Positions 1-9,800 of a stretch of DNA of 21,316 nucleotides are shown here, one piece after another. The translations under genes were made by a program, and so were the position numbers. Source of the stretch: Ophiothrix spiculata (taxonomy: Eukaryota > Echinodermata > Ophiuroidea > Amphilepidida > Ophiotrichidae). Each line of letters opens with the position of its first letter. Within the stretch, counting starts at the first letter, position 1. The DNA is taken from NCBI GenBank assembly GCA_000969725.1, contig JXSR01S028834.1, one strand, 5' to 3'. A model generated the notes under the pieces. The model worked only from the letters and a program-made list of their open reading frames with translations. It was not told the origin of the DNA and searched no databases.

Positions 1-450
1 CTACCCATAATTAGTCACGATCGTGACTAGTGTCATGCCTCACCTCAGCCTGACACTCACTGTATCCAAATACATTGTACTTACGCGTTAGTTCAATGCA
101 TTGGTAAAGCGGTTGTTGTTTACTTGCGCCCGTTATGTTACACGCTCGCGTGACACTATGCGTTTGTACACGCGATAACGAGCGTCGCGCAAACATTCGC
201 GCGTTACAGGCACCCGTAAGATCGCGCCAATAATAACTTTTCACGCACACGGCGCGGAGCACAAGCCAATGAATGATTGAGATTGATTTGCCTGTACCTG
301 CGTCTTTGGTTTGTGGAGTGCATGTGGTGAGTGTGAAAAACCAAAGGCGCATGGAACCAGCGTACTGGGTGTCGAGCTTGCACGGATGGTGCACACTCAT
401 GATTGTCCAAGTATGTATCTTCGTAACAGTCACGTACAGTCCGTAGCAGT
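1..450. other. CpG-rich stretch with no supported gene
   Basis: This part is visibly richer in CG dinucleotides than the rest of the window, with clusters such as gcgcgttacagg and cgagcgtcgcgc. Long reading frames on the minus strand cross it, but their composition (many H, T, C, R, no domain pattern) does not look like protein. An 18-bp perfect palindrome is at 12-29. Similarity with the paralogous intron upstream of 5241 begins only near 505, so this block may be an insertion. It may also be a regulatory CpG island. I cannot tell which. Confidence 0.35.
12..29. repeat. 18-bp perfect palindrome
   Basis: The bases tagtcacgatcgtgacta equal their own reverse complement. It could be a dimer-binding site or a transposon remnant inside the CpG-rich block. 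Confidence 0.5.
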
Positions 451-504
451 TTCCTTACTTGTGGTATAATATCATCAATACAATATTTCAAACATTTACT
501 GCTG

Positions 505-822
505 TTTCTTCACTAGAGTGTTTTAATTGTCATGTATTCTGTCAACATTTCAGGCGATGATCTCTGGCGAATTAGTGACGGCAACTTTAAAGCAAGGACA
601 ACCGCCAGGGTCTCAATTATCTGAAGGGTGTCATACTATAATATATGAAGTTTCAAATATAGCAGGCAATAGGCAACAGTGTTCTTTTACCGTGACTGTT
701 GTTGGTACGTATGAGAAATATTGCAATACAGCTGATTGCATTCTAGAGGTTAATAAATTGGCACGAATTTCAATTCGAATAAAATTTTCATTTTTTTAGT
801 GATAGGTATTGATAATATACAA
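505..822 (+). repeat. Segmental duplication copy 1 (HYR exon plus flanking intron)
   Basis: Exon 554-704 and both intron flanks (gtgttttaattgtcatgtat upstream, gtatgagaaatatt and gataggtattg downstream) recur around 5195-5490. The similarity stops abruptly where the hairpin and transposon block begins (near 819) and resumes for a few bases after 3666 with atgggctatt. This shows the block is a later insertion. Confidence 0.8.
554..704 (+). CDS. Exon: C-terminal half of a HYR domain
   Basis: Acceptor ...caacatttcag ends at 553 and donor GTACGT starts at 705. The exon starts in phase 0 and leaves one base for the next codon. The translation holds the HYR landmarks PPGSQLSEG, HTIIYEV, AGN and CSFTVTVV, the second sheet of the beta-sandwich. 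The first half (with the usual TCP motif) must lie upstream of the window or has been displaced by the CpG-rich block; I do not find it in bases 1-553. The exon and its flanks are about 90% identical to 5241-5391, so they arose by a fairly recent segmental duplication. One difference is a Cys replacing Leu just before HTIIYEV, which gives an extra cysteine. Confidence 0.85.
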
Positions 823-3800
823 ATATATACTGATATGATAGTCTCTGGTTAAAACTATGGACCCGAGGTAGTAGCACATTTGCAGTCACCGAGGGTCCAT
901 AGTTTTAATCCAGAGACTATCATATCAGTATATATTTGTTTAATATACGTTATTCATATATTCATTGTTCATTGATTGGTTAAAAGGTTTTATTTAAATA
1001 AAAACAGTAGATATTCAGACTTAGCCACATAGCACTGCGGTATCCATTCTTTCCAATAAATTAGTTCATATAGACTATATCTATAATTGACCTACTCCCG
1101 CCGTTGATGGGATATATCCACAGAATCGGACGGGGAACGGAACTCAGAGCGAGAGCAAGTAGTGTGTTTATCATACTATGATAAAATTATTTTCAAATTT
1201 TTACTGCATTAAATGTTAGGCGTTAGCACTCTGACAAAACTGACACCACTCACGGAAATCAGAGCTTTATAATAAACTTTTTATAGAGAGTTTTATTTTC
1301 ACTATGAAGTGGATTTAGGCCCTTTTGGAAATAAACTCATGGATTTAGGCCCTTTTGGAAATAAACTGAGATTTTTGTGCACTGACAAGCTAAATTAAAG
1401 CAAGTTCTGGGAAAAATAGTTCGGTTTCATGAAATTACTACTATAGTACTACATTATGGCACCAATAACTAAATTTTTACCCAAAGTTGATTAATGTTCT
1501 TTTGGGGGGATGATTTCTTCATTTAGAGTTTATTTCCAAAAGGGCTTAAATCCATCTGAAAATCAGCAAACGATAATTTCTTGTCATGTTTAATATATTT
1601 TTGACTTTTTACTGCTTCACAAGTTAGGGATAGGTCATCTCACTACAGTGACATCATTTATGGAAATCAAAACTTTATTGCTTATTTTTTCATTGAGAGG
1701 TTTGTTTACACCCTAAATGGATTTAGGCCCTTTTGGAAACAAACTCAGATTTTTGTGTACTGGTAAACTCTATGAAAGCAACTTTTTGGGAAAATGGCTT
1801 GGTTCCATTAAACTACCACTATAGTACTACACTATGGCACCAATAACTCAATTTTGACCAAAAGTGGATTTAGGCCCTTTTGGAAACAAACTCTTCATAT
1901 GTACATCATGAAATTAACCGCATTTTTTTACTTATTGTAAATGTTCACCATGCAGCCGTGGAAATTAAAGGCGGATGGTTGAACTTGGTTGTTGACATTG
2001 CATACGGTGTTTGTGACATCATGCAGCACACTGGGACTCGTAGCAATTTCATTTAGCAGATTTTCTACTTGGCTTAAAGATAGAGGCTCTGTTTCAACTA
2101 GTTCTCCAGAACTGGCAGAAGGCTCAAATGATGAAACTGATGTATTTGCCATGCTAGTTGGCGGATCTTGTCTTGGAATAGTTGTGCTGGTGCTAGAACC
2201 AAGTGTGGCAGATAACAAGTCTGACATCCCTTATTTTTTCTCCTCGCTGGTTTCTACATAATATTTAATTGAAGTTTCGGATCTGTGGCCGGATACCGAC
2301 ATTATGTCACGGTTCACGCATTCTCCAGCATCAAGAATGGTACATGTTGTTGCTCTTAAACAATGATTCGTGTACACTTTTGTACACCCAGCAGTTTCGG
2401 ATAAACGTTTCATCATTCCTCTTCCGAGCGGTGCATTGTCATACCATACATCATCAGATTCGGAAACATTCTTCTTAGCTCGCGCGCTGCCACATCCATT
2501 CACAATTAGGATTCAATTTTTCAAGATACTATTTCATTGTAGAAACAGGACAGCGCATATTCCCGGGAATACTATCCATCAGACAGCCTTGCCTTGCTGT
2601 GTCATCACTAATATGATTTTTAGTGCTCAAATCTGTCAAACTGAAATACTCACGTCATTTTCAGCATCCGCGCATGACAAATAAAGTGTTCTGGTTTCAT
2701 GATTCTCAGATTTTCCATTCCTCTGTTTGCAAAATAAATCATGGTATCAATAAATACCTTATTACGTAAGCCACTTGCTGTTTGAATATCAAGAGAACTT
2801 TGTTTACGGTCCATGTCAGGTTTGGTGACTGGCATGTTTCTTCACAACAGCCTTTCCATTCTGCTTGAGGGTATGCAGTAATGCTTTAAATGCCTTTTTA
2901 GAGATAGGGAACTCATTGCTTTTGATAATGTCTATGTTTCTTTCCTTTAAGTCCGAATCTGATCGCGACAATTGATTTCTTGCTGTACAGCGCTCCTGAC
3001 TTGTTTCTTACTCCGGCGTAAAATTTCGAAAGCAATACATCCAACTGTTGAGTGTCGAGTGAATCGTACTCTACATCTGCTTGTTTGCAGTATTCCTCGA
3101 AAACGGACACTCCGTATTTGATCTGTTTCTTCGTGTTGACGCTGTCATACGAGTCCACAAAATCCGCCATTTCGTCATCGTTGAACAGTTGAAATCTTGG
3201 TTTTACTGTGTCACTACTAGCAACATTTTCCGCTGCATTTTCAGTTGCATTTTCACTCGAATCCATGTTTACTTTCTCGAGTGTTTGTTATTGTGACCTC
3301 TGTAGCCGTCAGATCTTTTGCATATGAAGGTCAAATTACAGTACAAACAAGGCTGACATTACACAAAATAATTTTCCTTCGCGATCTTTTATAGTACGTC
3401 AACCTTCGATACAAGTTATTTTCATCTGTAAATTGGGACGGCGAAGTTCACCTACACTGTGCTTAATGAACTGCATAGTCGGTATAGTGTTAAAATTGAA
3501 ACCCGTAAATAGTCTTTTTCAAACCCGTAAATAATCTTTTTCAAACCCGTAAATAGTCTTTTCTGAGCCGTTAAATAGTTCTTTCATGCAAAATAGTTTG
3601 TTTATTTTTAATCGTAAAGGTACACTTTTAACCAATCAATGAACAAGAATATATGAATGACGTATATAATATGGGCTATTCTAGCTTCTATACTAAATCA
3701 CGGTCTGTGTCCAGACTGTTACTATTTGGATATTAAGCTAAGATTTTTTGTATAATATGTATCTATTAACATGTGGCTTCAAATCAACAATATTTGCCTT

Positions 3801-6800
3801 GCGGAAATCATAGATCAAGGTTTTAAATAACTTTTGCTCCACAGTCAGTAAAATTGCAATGTCCTCAGAAAAATGGTTTGATTTTCATGCATGTTTGCTT
3901 TCTTATTAGTTCACAGATGTAACATTTTGACTGCGTGGCAGAACCAACAGATGATATGCACCAACAGCAACATTTATGGTTCCAGCTGCTCATTTACCTG
4001 CAATGACGGATATTGTCTGACTGGGAACCCTTCGGTTATTTGTGAAATAAGTGACACTACCTTTGACTGGATTGGACAGCAACCAACATGCATGCGTAAA
4101 GTTGTTTTTACTTTGTACTTGCGAATATATTGGGTTAATTATTAATAGAAATTGAAACTTAAGGTACATTGGTGTAGTCAGCTAACCATTTTAAATGTGT
4201 CGATGGCACATAGAAGTAATAATTATGGCCTAATATCAAAATTTTTACCATTTTTGTCTGTTTTTCCAGCTCTAGAATGTACAGTCTTAACCACACCTTC
4301 CAATGGTTTTCTTATTGGTACCTGTGATGTTGGATATAACAGTATGTGCACATTTGGTTGTAACCCAGGCTTCCAGATAGAAGGGGATAGCACGCGGCAA
4401 TGTATTTCAGCGCCAAATGGACCGGCATGTCTTGGAAGGTGGACGGGTCAGCCAACAGTTTGTCGCGGTAAGCAAGGGCAAAATGCATTTTAACCTTTTG
4501 GACAATATGAGGTATTAACTAGAGTAGCTCAAAGTATACGCAATAAATAAACGTTTTACTGTCATAAAGGTTAGGTAACGATCACTATCATATAATCATC
4601 GGTAAAATCTTCATGGATCAAAACATTTTCTCTTGTCACACTGATTACCAGACAGTGTTATATTTAAATTAACTATTATACACAACATTGCCATTTTCTT
4701 AACATCAAGGTAAAAGTAGTTATCAATTCGTGTGTAATGTCTCGTCTTTCCTAAAACATACATGCGCATACAATCATCAAATTTATTCTATTACTGTATT
4801 TGTTTCTATTGATGATGTTAACTCAATACAAACTTTTTCATTGTGATTATAAGCATAAACAACTTATTTTTTCATTATATCAGACGCACACCCAGTAACT
4901 CTAACCTGTCCGGCATCCATCACCCAATATGCAGAACCATCAGCTGCGGATGCTACTGTAACGTGGACACCGCCTCAGGTTTGCAGACTGTTTGCCAACA
5001 CTTTGTGAAATATTTCCCAATCATAAAACTACCTTTTAATTTTCATAGAGCAAGGTTATCTGTCAATTTTGAGTCCTATTGAACGTATCGACTTTTTGGG
5101 CTTGATCATTTATATCACCAACGTTTAACATGATGCATATGTGCCGATATGAAAAAAATCTTATGAATAGCCAGCCATAATTGCTGTTCAAGTTCTTAAC
5201 TAGAATGTTTTAATTGTCATGTATTCTGTCAACGTTTCAGGCGATGATCTCTGGCGAATTAGTGACGGCAACTTTAAGAGAAGGACAACCTCCAGGATCT
5301 CAATTCTCCGAAGGGCTTCATACTATAATATATGAAGTTACAAATTTAGCAGGCAATAAACAACAGTGTTCATTTGACGTGACTGTTGTTGGTACGTATG
5401 AGAAATATTATATTGCAGCTGATTGCATATAATAATTCTAATTCGAATAAAATTGTTTTTTTATGATAGGTATTGGTAATATGGGCTATTCACATTACAG
5501 TATCATCAGATCATAGAGCCTGATTTTACTATTTAGCTGTTAATAGGAAAATGGCACGACCATTTTGGCCATAACTAGATTATAATCTTAAACAGACACC
5601 GCCAAGATAGTAATATACTATCAGCTCCCGCTGCGGTCGAGTTGACAAAATATTCGAGATTAATTGTCTTGCTAAAAGGGCATAACCTGTTAATTGTTAG
5701 CCGTTGTGAGAGTCGAACCCATTACCTAATGATTTGCTGTCCTTAACTGTTCCAGCAAACCAAACAGGCTCCTTGATACAAATTTCAAACTGACGTGCAA
5801 CAACCCAAGATACATTACCCCACGTTAGAAATCATCATTAACTTGCTAAACAAATATTTAAACAGGTGTTTCTTTTGTTTTGTTTTTCTCCCTAAAATGT
5901 GTTTCAGCGAGGTGCACATCATTAAGTGCAACAATTAATCAACAGATTACGTGCCGTAATATCCAGAATAATTTTGCACTTGGGTCGACTTGCGATTTCA
6001 CATGTGATTTTGGATTTTGTTTAGAAGGCATAAGTTCACTTACATGTTCAAACATGGGAACAACATCAAATCCGAGGTACAGCTGGGATGGAGATCTTCC
6101 GGTGTGCAAAGGTGAGGTGATTACCGACTGCGTGTTCGATTTCTATTAATTCTTTATCAAGGTGTTTTCAGAATAAGTATAATTGATATCTAAGACTGAT
6201 AATTGTGCAAGACCATTTTTTGATAAATTTGCGATGATCTCAAATGTAAAGAGGACAAAAACATGAAATAGAGTGATTATACAACACTTAATCGTATCCA
6301 ATTTTATAAAACCTATAGATTTGAGGTCGCAGATATAATGCAAATAGACAGGCATTTGACATCTCGACAAACTTCCTCAAGTAATGCACTGCAACAATAA
6401 CACTAACAAAAAAATATTCAAGAAACGTAACAAAATTATTGTATGACTCATTTTTGCCAGTTTTAGAAAACCAGTTCTTTACAAAATCATTTTGCTGTTA
6501 TTGAATTACGAATTAATTTTATACTTACTCCCTAAATATAGCTTTATTTAAGATTGACATATTCACTGTAGCTTCATTAAAAAAACAGAAGAGCGATATA
6601 CGGTATTTGAGAAACTCGGACTGAACTGTGAACATAGCAATAACGTCGTCCGAGGGCACAAAAAGCACTTGAAAATTCAAATGAAATCATATCCTTTTTT
6701 ATTGATTACAGCTGTTACGTGTCCACCATTGCAACCACCTCTGAATAGCAATCCTGTCGGAACATGTGCAAATACACATGGGAGCATGTGTAGTTTTGAG

Positions 6801-9800
6801 TGCAAAGCAGGTTATCTAAGTATTGGAAGTGGTTCAAGGCGATGTACTGCAGATGATTCGTCGTGTGTCAATGGTGTCGGATCATGGAGCGGAGTACCTA
6901 GCTTTTGTCACGGTAAATGTCAACAAATGAAACTGTAATGTAATGAATGACAGCTTTTGCGTGGTAAGAAAGCTTCAATTGTTTTACAAACGATATCGCT
7001 GATTAAAAACCAACATATTTTTGAACGGAATATGAATTTTAATTGTTTAAACACGCACATTATATTTATTTTTGAAATTTAAAGTACGGTGTTTTTTATG
7101 AAATCCTTTTCTTAAATCAAGATGGTTTACCTACCTCAAACTGTCAAACGTTTAATACGTACCTTTACATTGTAAAATGTGTGTCATTTGCATAAAACGC
7201 TCTCAATGCCTTAGAATTGTGGACAAAAATAGGGTTTTTAACACTTCCACTTGCTACCGTTTTAAAACCATATGGTGTAAAGACTTTAGAAAACCCTGTT
7301 TAGATCGGTAGGAATCTATTCATTTTACACATACCCGATTTGAGTGTGTCTGAGCTATAATTTTTATGCGAATTGAAAAAAAACACAACCCTCCGGACTA
7401 CCACCCGCACACAGAAATGTGCACAAATAGTAATTTCAACTCCATTTTTGGCTAAATGAGGGCCCACTATGCTTAAGGTGGCCTAGCACCATGCGGTGGC
7501 GGACACGAGTGAGCTGATATCAGCGGTGTTGGACACAATGTCAAAGTATTTATCCCGGGCTTTTAGCGTACTTTCTGGCGTACTGTATCTTGCGCTTTAA
7601 TATAACGCGATCTCACACGTGCGTCATTTTTATATTAACGCATAAGATGACGCAGGGCTCAAAGCGCACAGTGTTTAAGGTGTTACTCGGCGTTGCTAAA
7701 AAAAAACCAATTTTTTGCTTAATTTTGCTTAATATCTCAAAAAGTAAGTCGGTGACCATTTTTTTTATTACGTTTTTTTAAAGAACTATATCAGGACCAA
7801 AACATATGTGAAAACGAGATAAAAAAATAGAGCCGTTTTTTAATTATAAGTGTTTTTGTCCGATTTATTTTGATTTTACCATAGAAGTCAATGGTAAAAA
7901 GTGGTAAAACATAGTGTTTTTGAAATGGATTTTTCTCAAAAACTAAGTCGGTGACCCTCATTTTTTATTTCAGAAATGTGATCAGCACATACGAAAACAT
8001 CATATATCAAAAAATTAGAAAAATATATAGAAGAATTCTATCTGTGCTAGGCCACCTTAAACAATACCTCGTACGCCAATTTAGAAAATCGATTTTTTTT
8101 AACTCGTATACAAACAATAATAAAGTACATTCTCCTCATTCATTGAATTTTGGGCGAATTCAATATTTATAAATGTTCATTCCTGACTTTGTTGATACAT
8201 TGACGTGGTAGCCTAGGTTATTGTGTGCAGTGATGCAGTGAAATGGGTGTTTGTGATTTATTGCATTACGAGCCTAAACACGTGATATTTTACCATCGGT
8301 ATTCAAAACACGCGTAACTATGCAGTCTTGCACTAAAATATATTTAAAACACAATAAACAGTATGATAAAGTTGGGTTCTAAATATTAAAAATGCTACAG
8401 AAAAAATGTGGCAGAAAACGTGTAACAATATTTGAGAAGTGTTGCATAACTGATAGAAATCAATAAAATTGCATTTCAAACATGTGATGAAAAAAAAAAC
8501 ACCGTATACTATAAAAGTGTACATTTGTATGCCAATTGTCAGAATGTGAGGGATATAACCAACATGATAACGATGTCTTGTATGTTACAACTTCATCTTT
8601 GTAGACATTGAAAGTCCGATCATAACTTGTCCAGACTCCATTGCAAGGAAAATATCTTCAAGTGAAACAGGAACTGTAATCACTTGGGATTTACCTTCGG
8701 TTAGTACTTTTTACCTTTTTTTTTTATAACAGATCAGTTAAAATGATATAAAACTCAAATAAAGCTGCTTATGCAAAATATTAACCTTAGGAATCCTCTT
8801 TCTTGCCAGCCATACTTTTGTCTAAAGGTTATATGGCATAAAGAAATTTCAGTTTTACATGTTTTTCTAAAAGAAAAATAATAAAAAAAATTGCGAATCA
8901 CGCTTTGTTTGATATTCTACGTTCTTATATTTATTCCGATGTTAGGTCACGGATAACTCCGGTGATGAAAACATAGAGCCAGAGCTTAAAACTTCTGACA
9001 AACCACCAGGATTTGAATTCACTGAAGGGATCTATGATATCGAATATGAGGCACGGGATTCATCGGGAAATCTTGCATCATGCTCATTCTTTGTTGTTGT
9101 GTTTCGCGAAACACGTAAGTCCGTTTTAGCACATCATCCCGATACAACCAAGTCTAGGATAGCGCAAAGCTCAACAGTACTTCAGTTACATGGCTGTGTG
9201 TAGCAACTATCTCTCAGAAAATGATAAGTGTTACGGAACTATCATGATTATTACTATTAACATGATTAATACATGTCCGTGCTTAGCAACAGTCACTCAG
9301 GAAGACGCGATTTTAGTTGCATACAATCTTTGTAAAATGATATTAATTATTTTACTTATATCTATATAGCAGTCAATGATCTACGTATTGCGTCAATGTT
9401 GCTTGAGTCCTTCCTCCTGTATTCTCCTGTCCTGACACTTCTCTCTGTAGATAATTTTCAAATACTAGACGTAAATAGTTGAAATAGTCAAAAGAACTTG
9501 AGCCATGAAAGAAATGACTCGTTTCTCTATTTTATACACAACCTGCCGAGGATATAATGTAAAAGAGCTACAATACTATGGTCAAGATACATGACTGTGT
9601 CAAATAGCTATAGCCACTCAGAAGGACATGATTTCAGTCACCACTAACCTAGCGCCGGGAAACAAACAAAGCGATAGAGTACTGTGGTCAAGACATGCAA
9701 TGAATGACTATGCCTAGCAATGTCAACTAAGAAAGACGCGGTCTTAGTCGCATACAACCAAGTCCTGGATAACTCAAAGCACTACAGTCCTATTAAAGTC

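Larger units (their letters stand above)
943..3667. mobile_element. TIR-bounded element carrying a Crypton-like relic
   Basis: Bases 943-986 (beginning atatacgttattcatata) and the reverse complement of 3625-3667 (beginning atatacgtcattcatata) match over about 43 bp with two or three differences, giving terminal inverted repeats 2.7 kb apart. TAATAT occurs at both borders. Inside are a minus-strand Crypton-like recombinase relic, five copies of a 29-bp motif and a 22-bp tandem repeat. The paralogous intron at 5465-5490 lacks all of it, so it is an insertion. Cryptons normally lack TIRs, so the Crypton may be nested in a TIR element. Confidence 0.65.

Noticed and set aside
11..491. Minus-strand reading frames of 140 and 95 codons
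   Set aside because: No domain pattern, composition shaped by CpG-rich DNA, overlapping frames; more likely chance frames in a repeat or CpG island.
7590..8172. Short plus-strand frames as genes
   Set aside because: They lie in or across the TTAA-flanked MITE, are low-complexity and lack motifs.
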